From: Parvimonas micra
GTDB lineage: Bacteria > Bacillota > Clostridia > Tissierellales > Peptoniphilaceae
Length of the DNA: 64,000 bases
Assembly: GCF_021300775.1 (NCBI RefSeq)
Contig: NZ_JAJTJP010000001.1
Location: 434,001 to 498,000 of the forward strand
Direction: 5' to 3'
Position 1 is the first letter of the stretch, and each line of letters opens with the position of its first letter. The notes beneath the pieces are model-generated. The model did not search any database. It had not been told where the DNA came from and saw nothing but the letters and a program-made list of their open reading frames with translations. Made by a program: the position numbers and the translations under genes. This document shows, in pieces, positions 37,672 through 45,905 of this stretch.

Positions 37672-38639
37672 TATTTTTTCTCCACTATATTATCTTCATA
37701 TCTAGTATATGCTTCTATTATTTTCATGACAATACTGTGTCTTACAACATCTGAACTATCAAAATAATTAAAATTAATCCCTTTAATATTATTTAAAATT
37801 TTACTTACTGAAACAAGTCCAGAATTTTTTCTTCTACCTAAATCAATTTGAGTAATATCTCCAGTAATTACTGCTTTAGATTCAAATCCAATTCTTGTTA
37901 AAAACATCTTCATTTGTTCATTTGTAGCATTTTGGGCTTCATCAAGAATTATAAACGCATCATCTAAAGTTCTACCTCTCATATAGGCCAAAGGTGCAAC
38001 TTCAATAATACCTTTTTCTTTTAGCTTAAGGAAATTATCGTATCCTAATATGCTATATAATGAATCATAAAGCGGTCTTAAATAAGGATCTATTTTTTCT
38101 TGTAAATCTCCTGGTAAAAAACCTAAATTTTCACCCGCTTCAACTGCAGGTCTTGTTAAAACAATTTTAGATACTGAATTATTTTTTAAAGCTTTTGCAG
38201 CCATCGCTATAGCCAAAAAAGTTTTTCCTGTACCAGCTGGTCCTATACCAAAAGTTATTATATTTTCTTCAATTGCTGAAATATACTTTTTTTGACCTAA
38301 TGTTTTTGGCTTAATAGGTTTAAGTTTTGAATTTAAACATATAACATAATCTAGCCAATCATTTAATATTTCTTTGTTTTCAGATTTTACTTTTTCTATA
38401 ATATAAGATACTTTTTGCCTATCTAAATTTTCAGAAGGATTATCTTTAAGAAGAAATTCGATTGTTTTTTTACATAACAATACCATTTTTTCATCTCCAA
38501 TAATAGATAAACCTTCTTCATTATTTTTTATTGATACATCAAATTTTTTAGAAATAAAATCTATATTAGAATCTAGATGTCCAAATAGATTTCTAATATC
38601 ATCAATATCTAAAATTAAATTTTCAGTAACTCTATTCAT
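37671..38639 (-). CDS. phoH: PhoH-family ATPase
   Basis: The 322-residue protein has an N-terminal KH-like region and a PhoH ATPase domain with Walker A FGIGPAGTGKTFLAIAMAAKAL, TRPAVEAGENLGFLPGD and the Walker B region AFIILDEAQNATNEQMKMFLTRIG. The family is predicted to act on RNA, and its link with YbeY suggests ribosome work. Exact function is unknown. GGAG precedes the ATG. Confidence 0.94.
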   Translation of the reverse strand: MNRVTENLILDIDDIRNLFGHLDSNIDFISKKFDVSIKNNEEGLSIIGDEKMVLLCKKTIEFLLKDNPSENLDRQKVSYIIEKVKSENKEILNDWLDYVICLNSKLKPIKPKTLGQKKYISAIEENIITFGIGPAGTGKTFLAIAMAAKALKNNSVSKIVLTRPAVEAGENLGFLPGDLQEKIDPYLRPLYDSLYSILGYDNFLKLKEKGIIEVAPLAYMRGRTLDDAFIILDEAQNATNEQMKMFLTRIGFESKAVITGDITQIDLGRRKNSGLVSVSKILNNIKGINFNYFDSSDVVRHSIVMKIIEAYTRYEDNIVEKK

Positions 38640-38650
38640 CTGTTCTCCAA

Positions 38651-39124
38651 TTATTTTCTTAACTCACTTCTGTTATTATCTAAAACAGTAATTAAATCTC
38701 TTAATTTTTCTTGAGTTTTAGATAAAACATCATCAACATAAGTATTAGTTTGCATTTTAATAGTTTTTGCATTTTGTTCTGCTTTTAATAATATTTCATT
38801 TGCCTTACTTTCGGCAGCAACAACTACATCATTTTCGTTTATCATTTTTTCATATCTTGCTTCAGCATCAGCTTTAATTTGGGACGCTTCTTTATTTGCT
38901 TGTTCTATAATTTGATTAGCATCTTTAGTTGCGTCATTTAAAATTCTATCTTTTTCTTCATGAATCCATTCAGCTTGTTTAATTTCTTCAGGAATGCTTT
39001 CTCTCATTTCTTTTAAAATGAAAAATAATGCTTCAGAATCTACCATTACTTTCTTAGAAAACGGTAAACTTGAGCTTTCTTCTACTAAATCTTCAATACG
39101 ATCAATTAATTCTAAAATTTCCAT
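38651..39124 (-). CDS. Coiled-coil protein, DivIVA / ATPase-subunit-like
   Basis: The 157-residue protein starts MEILELIDRIEDLVEESSSLPFSKKVMVD and is mostly a charged coiled coil (about 45-150; KDANQIIEQANKEASQIKADAEARYEKM). Such proteins next to coaD in Clostridia are annotated as DivIVA-like or as ATPase, because the helix resembles ATPase stalk subunits; I see no nucleotide-binding motif. Function is unknown. RBS AGGAGG. Confidence 0.75.
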   Translation of the reverse strand: MEILELIDRIEDLVEESSSLPFSKKVMVDSEALFFILKEMRESIPEEIKQAEWIHEEKDRILNDATKDANQIIEQANKEASQIKADAEARYEKMINENDVVVAAESKANEILLKAEQNAKTIKMQTNTYVDDVLSKTQEKLRDLITVLDNNRSELRK

Positions 39125-39126
39125 AA

Positions 39127-39603
39127 CTATTTCCTCCTAAATTTTTCACTTAATATATCTAAAACAATTTTATCTACATATCTAGCTATACTACCACCAT
39201 TAAAATAAATATCTTTAACTACTGTAGAGCTTATATGTTCATCTGAGCTATCAGAAAAGAATAAAACTGTTTCTACACCACAAAGTTCTTTATTTACTTT
39301 AGCATTAATCTTTTCAGATTCAAAGTCTAAAGTATTTCTAACTCCTCTAACAATAATATTAACATCATTATTTTCAATATATTCACTTAATAATCCTGAA
39401 TATAATTCAACACTAACGTTATTATAATCTCTAAATATATTTGAAATAATATCTTTTCTTTCTTCTAGTGTAAAAAGTGATTTTTTATTTATATTATTTA
39501 AAATTAAAATATTAACGGATTCAAAAATTCTTAAAGCCTTTAAAATAACTTTTTTATGTCCATTCGTTAAAGGATCAAAACTTCCAGGAAAAACTATCTT
39601 CAT
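39127..39603 (-). CDS. coaD: Phosphopantetheine adenylyltransferase
   Basis: CoaD makes dephospho-CoA from phosphopantetheine and ATP. The 158-residue product has the nucleotidyltransferase motif FPGSFDPLTNGHKKVI (TxGH), IIVRGVRNTLDFESE and the C-terminal HISSTVVKDI (ISSTxVK). It follows rsmD by 2 bases, a standard pairing. Confidence 0.97.
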   Translation of the reverse strand: MKIVFPGSFDPLTNGHKKVILKALRIFESVNILILNNINKKSLFTLEERKDIISNIFRDYNNVSVELYSGLLSEYIENNDVNIIVRGVRNTLDFESEKINAKVNKELCGVETVLFFSDSSDEHISSTVVKDIYFNGGSIARYVDKIVLDILSEKFRRK

Positions 39604-39605
39604 TA

Positions 39606-40148
39606 TTATCTTTTCCTTTCTAAAAATAAGACTCTAATTTTAGAGTATTTTTTTTCTTTTATAATACTAAAGTTTTCTATAGAAATATCTTTATCCGTTT
39701 CTATAATTATAATTCCGTCAGTATTCAAAATATTCTTATTATAAATAAATTTTAATGTTTCTTCTATATATTCAAACTTATATGGAGGGTCTAAAAAAAT
39801 ATAGTCAAATTTTAAATCATTATTATAAAAATAATTTAAACAATCAATAAAGTCCTTGTTAATAATTATATAATTATCATTAAATTCACAATTCTGAAGA
39901 TTTTTCTTTGTAATATTTACGCTTTGTTCTGAAATGTCACAAAAATAAACCATTTTAGCTCCTCTGCTTAAAAACTCAATTCCAATAGCACCGCTTCCAC
40001 AAAATAAATCTAAAACTAATGAATTATCATCAATATCAAATAATATATTAAAAATAGACTCTTTAATTTTATCCGTAGTTGGTCTTACTTTATTATCTAA
40101 TGGAGATAATAACTTTAATCCTTTTTTCTTCCCAGATATAACTCTCAT
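39606..40148 (-). CDS. rsmD: 16S rRNA (guanine(966)-N(2))-methyltransferase
   Basis: The 180-residue enzyme has the family start MRVISGKKKGLKLLSP, VRPTTDKIKESIFNIL, SAM-binding VLDLFCGSGAIGIEFLSRGA and catalytic FLDPPYKF. It is the first gene of the long - strand run that reaches at least to rpoD, preceded by a strong promoter. Confidence 0.96.
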   Translation of the reverse strand: MRVISGKKKGLKLLSPLDNKVRPTTDKIKESIFNILFDIDDNSLVLDLFCGSGAIGIEFLSRGAKMVYFCDISEQSVNITKKNLQNCEFNDNYIIINKDFIDCLNYFYNNDLKFDYIFLDPPYKFEYIEETLKFIYNKNILNTDGIIIIETDKDISIENFSIIKEKKYSKIRVLFLERKR

Positions 40149-40230
40149 TTTTTAACCCTGATTTTATAAATTTTTATAAATAGTATACATAAAATAAAAA
40201 ATATCATTTACATAAATATATACATGTTGA

Positions 40231-40259
40231 ATTATATCATAAAAATATTAATTTTTCAA
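40231..40259 (-). promoter_or_regulatory. Sigma-A promoter of the rsmD-coaD-phoH-era-rpoD run
   Basis: On the - strand TTGAAA, a 17-bp spacer and TGATATAAT, a -10 with an extended TGn. The transcript would have a leader of about 75 nt before rsmD. No other strong promoter was seen down to rpoD. Confidence 0.85.
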
Positions 40260-40354
40260 CATTTAATTATTAATTTTTACACTTTTTTTCTAATTTATTT
40301 TTTTGTTATTTATTTAGTTTTTTAAGAAAAATGTATTTTATTAAATATAAAATA

Positions 40355-40363
40355 TGTTATAAT
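40355..40363 (+). promoter_or_regulatory. Extended -10 promoter of the mgtE pair
   Basis: TGTTATAAT is a perfect extended -10, about 40 bases before the first mgtE ATG. The leader is too short for an M-box magnesium riboswitch. The remainder of the 256-base gap from rsmD is A+T-rich, with no other feature seen. Confidence 0.65.
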
Positions 40364-40404
40364 ATAAGATAAGGGAATTATATTATAGAAAAAGGAGGAT
40401 ATAT

Positions 40405-41799
40405 ATGAACTTAAAAGAGAATTCTTTGGAAAAAAGCAAAATGATAGCTAATGAGATAAAAAATTCTTTAGAAGAAAAAAATATTTTTCATTTAAGAGAT
40501 ATTATTTATGATACAAATGAAGTTACTCTTGCAAATATTTTTGAACAATATTTTGATATTAAAGAAATTTTATTTATGTTCAAAGTTATAAAAAAAGAAA
40601 AATCTTCAGAGATTTTTGCTTATCTTCCTCAAAATATGAAACAACAAGTAATAAACGGATTACAAGATCATGAAATCAAAGTAATGCTTGATTATATGTT
40701 CACTGATGATATTAGTGAATTTTTAGAAGAATTACCTGCTAACATTGTTAAAAGAGTTTTAAATTCTGCTTCTAATCAAAGAAGAAGTGAAATTAATATG
40801 ATATTAAATTTTAAAGAAAATAGTGCTGGTTCTGTAATGAGTACCGATTATGTGGAACTTGATCCTGAAATCACAGCTGACGAAGCTTTAAAAATGATAA
40901 AAGATAAAGAAAGACTTGCCGAAACTATCTCTTACTGCTATATAACCAACAATCAACATATACTTTTAGGATTTGTTTCAATGAGGAGTATATTATTAGC
41001 TTCCTCAAATACATTGATTTCTGATATAATGGAAACTGACGTAATTTCTGTAGAGTGTGATGAAGATCAAGAACAAGTAGCTAAAATATTTTCAAAATAT
41101 GACTTATTAGTTTTACCAGTTGTAAATGATCAACATAGACTTATTGGAATTATAACAATTGATGATGTTTATGACATTATTCAAGATGAAGTTACAGAGG
41201 ACTTGCAAAAAATGGGTGGTATCACTCCTATTGAAGGTTCCTATGTTAATATGCCAATATTAGAAATGGTAAAAAGTAGAATTACATGGTTATTAATCCT
41301 TATGATTTCAGCTACAATTTCTGGTCATATTTTATCAATAAACAGTGATTTAACTTTAAAATTTCCGTCATTAATAATTTTTATACCTATGTTAATGGAT
41401 ACTGCTGGAAATGCTGGTAGTCAATCAAGTGCAATGGTAGTAAGAGGAATTGCTATTGATAATTTAAATATTTCTGATTTTAAGTATGTAATTAAAACAG
41501 AATTTCTAAATTCTTTGATATTAGGTGCAATATTATTTACTGTAAACATTCTTAGAATTTTATTATTTATGCCAAATATTTCACTTTCAATTGCAATTTT
41601 AATATCTGCTACTATTTATATAATTATAACAATCGCTAATTTAATTGGTGGAATTTTACCATTATTAGCTAGTACTATAAAACAAGATCCTGCATCAATG
41701 AGTGGACCAATATTGACAACCGTATGTGATGCAATTTCTCTTACAATATATTTTTCATTAGCATCTATGTTTTTAGGAGGTGTAATATATGGAATATAA
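40405..41799 (+). CDS. mgtE: Magnesium transporter MgtE (first of two)
   Basis: The 464-residue channel-like Mg2+ transporter has the cytosolic N domain (superhelical repeats, about 30-140), two CBS domains (about 150-270; SAGSVMSTDYVELDP, LIGIITIDDVYDII) and a five-helix membrane domain. That domain has the selectivity stretch PMLMDTAGNAGSQSS and the late-helix Asp in CDAISL. In the family, the N and CBS domains sense Mg2+ and close the pore. AGGAGG precedes the ATG. It overlaps the second mgtE by 11 bases. Confidence 0.96.
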   Translation: MNLKENSLEKSKMIANEIKNSLEEKNIFHLRDIIYDTNEVTLANIFEQYFDIKEILFMFKVIKKEKSSEIFAYLPQNMKQQVINGLQDHEIKVMLDYMFTDDISEFLEELPANIVKRVLNSASNQRRSEINMILNFKENSAGSVMSTDYVELDPEITADEALKMIKDKERLAETISYCYITNNQHILLGFVSMRSILLASSNTLISDIMETDVISVECDEDQEQVAKIFSKYDLLVLPVVNDQHRLIGIITIDDVYDIIQDEVTEDLQKMGGITPIEGSYVNMPILEMVKSRITWLLILMISATISGHILSINSDLTLKFPSLIIFIPMLMDTAGNAGSQSSAMVVRGIAIDNLNISDFKYVIKTEFLNSLILGAILFTVNILRILLFMPNISLSIAILISATIYIIITIANLIGGILPLLASTIKQDPASMSGPILTTVCDAISLTIYFSLASMFLGGVIYGI

Positions 41800-43165
41800 T
41801 TTTTTAGAATATAGTAAAGAGCAATTATCTTCCCTACTTCCTGAACTTATAAGGCAAAAGAAAGTTCTATTAATTAGAGAAATTTTTGATGAGTATAATA
41901 TTGTTGACTTAAGTGAAATATTTAGTGAATTAGAACTTGATGAAGCAATGTTTGTTTTTAAAATTTTACCAAAAGATATTTCAGCTGATTTATTTACTTA
42001 TTTAGATTCAGAACATCAAGAAAGATTAATTTCAGCATTATCATCTATTGAACTTCAAAGCATGTTAGATAATATGTTTAGTGATGATATTTTAGATTTC
42101 TTAGAAGAAATGCCAGCAAATGTAATTAAGTACATTCTAGAAAATGTACCAGCTGACCATAGAAAAGAAATTAATACATTATTAAGTTATGGAGAAAATA
42201 CCGCTGGATCAGTAATGAGTACTGACTTTGTAGAACTTAGAGAAGAGGATACTGTTGAAGAGGCTATTGTTAAAATAAAAAAACAAGCATCTATAGCAGA
42301 AACAATTAATGTTTGTTTTGTAATAAATAAAAGAAGAGTATTAGTCGGTATTGTAAACTTAAGAGATATAATAATAGCAAAAAATGATAAATTAATATCC
42401 GAAATAATGGATAAGAATATTCATTATGTTTATACAAATACAGATCAAGAAGAGGTTGCTAGTTTACTAAGCAAATACGATTTAACTACAATATGTGTTC
42501 TCAATGATCAACACTGCTTAATAGGAATTGTAACAGCAGATGATGTTTTAGATATTTTGACAGAAGAAGCAACAGAAGATATTCATAAAATGAGTGGTAT
42601 TAGTCCCACAGATGGATCATACTTAAAAACAAGTATAAAAGAAATGGTTAAGTCAAGAATATCTTGGCTATTAATTCTTATGATTTCTGCTACTTTTACA
42701 GGATATATATTACAATTTTTTGAAGATAAACTTAGTGCAGTAGCGATGCTCTCAGCATCAATACCAATAATAATGTCAACAGCAGGAAATGCAGGTACTC
42801 AGAGTTCAACTATGGTAATTAGAGGTATTGCTGTTGATGATTTAAATATAAAAGATATTTTTATAGTTTTTAGAAAAGAGTTATTTGTTAGTTTACTTTG
42901 TGGTGCAATTTTATTTGTAACAAATTTTATAAGACTATATATATTTGGGTCAAAAAACACTACATTTTCAATTAGTTTTGTTGTTAGCCTTACAATAACC
43001 ATATCCCTTATTTCAGCTAATATAGCAGGAGGTATTCTCCCGTTAATAGCTAAAAAGTTAAAGATGGATCCTGCTAGTGTTGCGGCTCCATTAATTACAA
43101 CAATTGTAGATGCTACTAGTTTAATAATTTATTTTATGTTAGCTATAGTAATCTTGAAAATCTAG
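41789..43165 (+). CDS. mgtE: Magnesium transporter MgtE (second of two)
   Basis: The 458-residue protein is a paralogue of the preceding gene, with the same order of domains: N domain (LLPELIRQKKVLLIREIF...), CBS pair (TAGSVMSTDFVELRE, LIGIVTADDVLDIL) and membrane domain with PIIMSTAGNAGTQSS and VDATSL. It starts inside the end of the first gene, so translation is probably coupled. Tandem duplication with divergence is the simplest origin; a mixed dimer is possible because MgtE works as a dimer, but that is inference. Confidence 0.96.
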   Translation: MEYNFLEYSKEQLSSLLPELIRQKKVLLIREIFDEYNIVDLSEIFSELELDEAMFVFKILPKDISADLFTYLDSEHQERLISALSSIELQSMLDNMFSDDILDFLEEMPANVIKYILENVPADHRKEINTLLSYGENTAGSVMSTDFVELREEDTVEEAIVKIKKQASIAETINVCFVINKRRVLVGIVNLRDIIIAKNDKLISEIMDKNIHYVYTNTDQEEVASLLSKYDLTTICVLNDQHCLIGIVTADDVLDILTEEATEDIHKMSGISPTDGSYLKTSIKEMVKSRISWLLILMISATFTGYILQFFEDKLSAVAMLSASIPIIMSTAGNAGTQSSTMVIRGIAVDDLNIKDIFIVFRKELFVSLLCGAILFVTNFIRLYIFGSKNTTFSISFVVSLTITISLISANIAGGILPLIAKKLKMDPASVAAPLITTIVDATSLIIYFMLAIVILKI

Positions 43166-43186
43166 ATATTATGTTATATTATAAAT

Positions 43187-43220
43187 AAAAAAAGTGTAGA
43201 TAAAAATCTACACTTTTTTT
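43187..43220. terminator. Bidirectional terminator between mgtE and the repressor gene
   Basis: A 15-bp perfect stem (AAAAAAAGTGTAGAT and its complement) around AAAA gives T-runs in both directions. It serves mgtE (+) and the convergent S24 repressor (-). Confidence 0.95.
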
Positions 43221-43231
43221 ATAAAAAATAA

Positions 43232-43870
43232 TTATAAATTTACACAGTACATAACAACTTTACCTAATATACTAAACTCATCATCTTTAGAAAATTTAAA
43301 ATCTGTAAAGGAATGATAAGTAGAAGCTGGCCTAAAAATAATATCTTCACCATCTCTAAAAAATAATTTTAAACTATACTCACCATTATTTGAAAATACA
43401 ACAATATCTTCATCTTCTAAATTATATATTGGATAGTTCATTTTAACTGCAATATAGCTTCCATTAGGAATTATTTTATTCATACTTTCTCCATTAACAT
43501 GCATTATTAAAATATCATCATCATTTGCATATGGCCCCATTACAGAATCACTAATCTCTATTTTTTCTAAATCTACTTCATAGTTCGGTCCATCTGGGAT
43601 TCCTGCTGAAACACCATATGGTAAGTAATTATATACTGAAGCTTTGGTTGAATTTGGATTATTAGAATAATGCTCCCAACCTAAAATTTCAATTGGACTT
43701 GTATTATATATTTCTGCTAATTTAACAAGTCTATCAATCGGAATATTAGTAATTATGTCGTTCTCATATTTAAATAAATTTTGCTTACTAGTTCCTATTA
43801 ATTCACCAGCATCTTGTAATGTAAGATTAGCTTTTTGCCTAAGTTCTTTTAATCTATCCCCTGTAGTCAT
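43232..43870 (-). CDS. LexA/HdiR-like repressor: XRE helix-turn-helix plus S24 self-cleavage domain
   Basis: The 212-residue protein has an XRE/HTH_3 DNA-binding domain (5-62; LTLQDAGELIGTSKQNLFKYE) and a C-terminal S24 peptidase domain. The likely cleavage site is A89-G90 (YGVSAGIP). The catalytic Ser is S129 (NGESMNKIIPNG) and the Lys is K168 (YSLKLFFRDG). This layout matches phage CI and lactococcal HdiR rather than winged-helix LexA. In that family, RecA filaments trigger self-cleavage and derepression. Its promoter faces that of a 43-residue membrane protein and shares operator-like repeats. No phage genes are near, so it may be a chromosomal damage-response regulator; the inducing signal is inferred. 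Confidence 0.88.
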   Translation of the reverse strand: MTTGDRLKELRQKANLTLQDAGELIGTSKQNLFKYENDIITNIPIDRLVKLAEIYNTSPIEILGWEHYSNNPNSTKASVYNYLPYGVSAGIPDGPNYEVDLEKIEISDSVMGPYANDDDILIMHVNGESMNKIIPNGSYIAVKMNYPIYNLEDEDIVVFSNNGEYSLKLFFRDGEDIIFRPASTYHSFTDFKFSKDDEFSILGKVVMYCVNL

Positions 43871-43896
43871 ATTATCACCCCTATTATTCTATACTA

Positions 43897-43925
43897 ATTA
43901 TACACTAAAATAACTTAAAAAGCAA
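43897..43925 (-). promoter_or_regulatory. Promoter of the S24 repressor gene
   Basis: On the - strand TTGCTT, a 17-bp spacer and a perfect TATAAT, about 25 bases before the ATG with an AGGGGTGAT ribosome site. Operator-like copy A (43911-43931) covers the -35 and half the spacer, which suggests autoregulation. Confidence 0.8.
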
Positions 43926-43931
43926 TTTATT
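43911..43931 (+). promoter_or_regulatory. Operator-like repeat, copy A
   Basis: This 21-base element begins TAACTTAAAAAG and matches copy B at 19 of 21 positions in the same orientation. It overlaps the -35 hexamer of the repressor's own promoter. The binding protein is inferred. Confidence 0.6.
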
Positions 43932-43964
43932 TTAAAATTTTTTCATTTTTTTTAAAAAAGTAGC

Positions 43965-43993
43965 TTGACAAGTTATTTTTTTAAGTGTATAAT
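43965..43993 (+). promoter_or_regulatory. Consensus sigma-A promoter of the small membrane protein
   Basis: A perfect TTGACA, a 17-bp spacer and a perfect TATAAT, the strongest promoter match in the window. The spacer contains ACTTAAAAA on the opposite strand, a third partial copy of the operator-like core. Such a strong promoter normally needs a repressor. Confidence 0.92.
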
Positions 43994-43998
43994 ATAAG

Positions 43999-44019
43999 TA
44001 ACTTAAAAAGTGATTTATT
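43999..44019 (+). promoter_or_regulatory. Operator-like repeat, copy B
   Basis: This copy contains the imperfect palindrome TAACTT-AAA-AAGTGA and covers the predicted transcription start of the small gene. It matches copy A at 19 of 21 bases. A repressor here would block the strong promoter just upstream. Confidence 0.6.
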
Positions 44020-44036
44020 GATTGGAGGAAATTATA

Positions 44037-44168
44037 ATGCAAAAAAGAAAAACTAGAAATTCAGATATCAATACTTTAGAAATGTTTAAATTACTACTTA
44101 CATTTACAACTTTTACTTTATCATGTTTTTTTATGATAATGTATGGAGTAACTGGAAAGTTGATTTAA
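44037..44168 (+). CDS. Small membrane protein (43 residues), divergent from S24 repressor
   Basis: A 43-codon frame starts at ATG 44037 after an ideal TTGGAGGAA site (7-base spacing) and a consensus promoter. It was too short for standard calling. The N-terminus is polar and basic (MQKRKTRNSDINT). Residues about 16-37 (MFKLLLTFTTFTLSCFFMIM) form one probable transmembrane helix with a short C-terminal tail (YGVTGKLI). I do not recognise a family. By position it resembles damage-induced small proteins divergent from lexA, such as YneA-type division inhibitors, or a small membrane-acting toxin. Both are inferences from context. Confidence 0.72.
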   Translation: MQKRKTRNSDINTLEMFKLLLTFTTFTLSCFFMIMYGVTGKLI

Positions 44169-44231
44169 TAAAAAATAAATTATTATGAAATAATTTTATT
44201 TATAATAACATGTTGAGCAATACTGGATTTT

Positions 44232-44275
44232 AGAAGCATCTTAATTATTTTATATATTGAGATGCTTCTTTATTT
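44232..44275 (+). terminator. Terminator of the small membrane protein unit
   Basis: AGAAGCATCTTAAT pairs with ATTGAGATGCTTCT (14 bp, one G-U) around a 10-nt loop, followed by a T-rich tract. Its 3' arm contains the -35 of the maf promoter. Confidence 0.88.
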
Positions 44276-44285
44276 TTGATATAAT
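44257..44285 (+). promoter_or_regulatory. Sigma-A promoter of maf, embedded in the preceding terminator
   Basis: TTGAGA, a 17-bp spacer and TGATATAAT (extended -10). The -35 lies inside the 3' arm of the upstream terminator hairpin. The transcript would start about 20 bases before the maf ATG. Confidence 0.8.
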
Positions 44286-44313
44286 TTATATAATAAAAAT
44301 TAAGGAGACTTTT

Positions 44314-44928
44314 ATGGAAGACTACGATATTATACTTGCAAGTAATTCTAAACAAAGAAAGGATTTACTAAAATATATTTTTAATGAATTTAAAATAATT
44401 CCAGCAAAAATTGATGAAAGAAAGTTAGAAAAAGATTTTTTAGATTCTAATTTTAAGGATAATATGTCAAGATTTAGTGAATTATGTGAAAAATTATCTT
44501 ATGAAAAATGTAAATATGTAAGTAAAAAATATAATAATTCTCTTATTATTTCTGCTGATACTATCGTTTTTGATAATAATGTTATATTTGGAAAGCCAAA
44601 AAATATTTTAGAAGCAAGAAATATGTTAGAATATTTATCTGGCAAGGAGCATATAGTTCAAACATCTGTTACAATATTTTTTAAAAATATTTATCATACA
44701 TTTTCAGTAAAAAGTTATGTAACTTTTTACGATTTAGATTCATTACAAAAAAGAACAATAGAAAGCTATATAAACACTGATTTACCATATGATAAAGCTG
44801 GAGGTTACGGAATACAAGATAATGGTAATTTTTTAATTAGGAGTACTAAAGGTGATTTTTACAATATTGTAGGCTTACCCATTTCAAAATTGTATAGAAA
44901 AATAATGAAAATAACAAATTTAAAATAA
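44314..44928 (+). CDS. maf: Maf-family nucleotide pyrophosphatase
   Basis: Maf proteins hydrolyse non-canonical or modified NTPs (dTTP/UTP class in many bacteria) and were first linked with septum formation. The 204-residue product has IILASNSKQRKDLLKYI, ADTIVFDNNVIFGKPKNILEARNMLEYLSGKEHIVQTSV and the conserved YDKAGGYGIQ. The frame extends back to 44257, but AAGGAG sits before the ATG at 44314 and that start gives the standard N-terminus. It is a single-gene unit with its own promoter and terminator. Confidence 0.93.
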   Translation: MEDYDIILASNSKQRKDLLKYIFNEFKIIPAKIDERKLEKDFLDSNFKDNMSRFSELCEKLSYEKCKYVSKKYNNSLIISADTIVFDNNVIFGKPKNILEARNMLEYLSGKEHIVQTSVTIFFKNIYHTFSVKSYVTFYDLDSLQKRTIESYINTDLPYDKAGGYGIQDNGNFLIRSTKGDFYNIVGLPISKLYRKIMKITNLK

Positions 44929-44961
44929 AAAAATCTAATGATCAAGTCATTAGATTTTTTT
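44927..44961. terminator. Bidirectional terminator between maf and truB
   Basis: A 15-bp stem, AAAAAAATCTAATGA and its complement around TCAAG, gives T-runs both ways. It overlaps the maf stop codon and lies about 50 bases beyond the truB stop. Confidence 0.92.
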
Positions 44962-45014
44962 CATTAATATACATCTTTAATTTTTGATAGTTAATTTAAT
45001 AATTATTCTAAAAA

Positions 45015-45905
45015 TTAAACATTATTTTTATAAAATATATTTAACATCTTTAAAATTTTCCTATCTTGTTCAGGAACTAATTCACCAATTCCAATAAAAA
45101 CATTATCACAATATATTTTGAATATTCCACTTTTGTCAATATAAAATGATTTTCTTAATCCATTAGAAATATGCTTAAAATATTTTTTTTCAAAATCAAT
45201 TTTGTCATATTCTATTACATCTTCTATCTTTATTAAAGATTCTTTTAATTTTATATTATCAAGTCTTTTAAGTCTTTCAATTGAAATAGAATTTTCAATT
45301 TTAAAAATTCCATATTTATTCCTACATAGAGAACTCATATACGAAAAATTATTTGTATCAAATCCTATATCATTAAATAAACTTCTTATATATGTTCCTT
45401 TAGAACAGTTAACCTCAAATCTTATCTTATTATCATAGAAATTTAGGATTAAAAGTGAATAGATATCAACTTCTCTTTTTTCTCTTTCAATTTCTATTCC
45501 ATTTCTAGCTAACTCATATAATCTTTTTCCATCTTTTTTTAAAGCCGAAAACATCGGAGGCATTTGCATTATTTTTTTATTATCATAATTTTGTATAACA
45601 TCAAAAAAAATATTTTTATTATAATTAATAACCTTTGAATCTATACTTTTTCCCCAAATATCTAAAGTATCTGTTTCTATACCTAAAGTCATTTCTCCTA
45701 TATATGATTTTCCCATTGTTTGAATATAGTCTACAATTTTTGTAGCATTTCCAATAGCAATCGGTAAAACACCAGTAGCATTAGGGTCAAGAGTTCCAGC
45801 ATGTCCAACTTTTTTTGTATTATATATTTTTCTAACGATATTTACTATATCTCTACTAGTAAATCCTTTTGGTTTATAAACATTCAATATTCCGTTAAAA
45901 CTCAT
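45015..45905 (-). CDS. truB: tRNA pseudouridine(55) synthase
   Basis: TruB makes pseudouridine 55 in the T-arm of tRNAs. The 296-residue protein has NGILNVYKPKGFTSRDIVNIVRKI and the catalytic motif GHAGTLDPNATGVLPIAIG with the active-site Asp. QMPPMFSALKKDGKRLYELARNG and CSKGTYIRSL follow. An in-frame GTG at 45917 exists, but the ATG at 45905 gives the usual N-terminus. It overlaps the nrnA stop. It ends the rimP-truB run; ribF, which often follows, is absent. Confidence 0.95.
   Translation of the reverse strand: MSFNGILNVYKPKGFTSRDIVNIVRKIYNTKKVGHAGTLDPNATGVLPIAIGNATKIVDYIQTMGKSYIGEMTLGIETDTLDIWGKSIDSKVINYNKNIFFDVIQNYDNKKIMQMPPMFSALKKDGKRLYELARNGIEIEREKREVDIYSLLILNFYDNKIRFEVNCSKGTYIRSLFNDIGFDTNNFSYMSSLCRNKYGIFKIENSISIERLKRLDNIKLKESLIKIEDVIEYDKIDFEKKYFKHISNGLRKSFYIDKSGIFKIYCDNVFIGIGELVPEQDRKILKMLNIFYKNNV

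Noticed and set aside
40364-40404. M-box or other riboswitch upstream of mgtE
   Set aside because: The leader is only about 40 nt and has no matching conserved structure.
40149-40404. Origin of replication or hidden gene in the A+T-rich gap
   Set aside because: It holds two divergent promoters. No DnaA-box cluster (TTATCCACA) or frame with a ribosome site was seen.
43232-44168. Prophage immunity region
   Set aside because: The repressor looks CI-like, but there is no integrase, Cro-like, replication or structural gene nearby, and housekeeping genes flank it.
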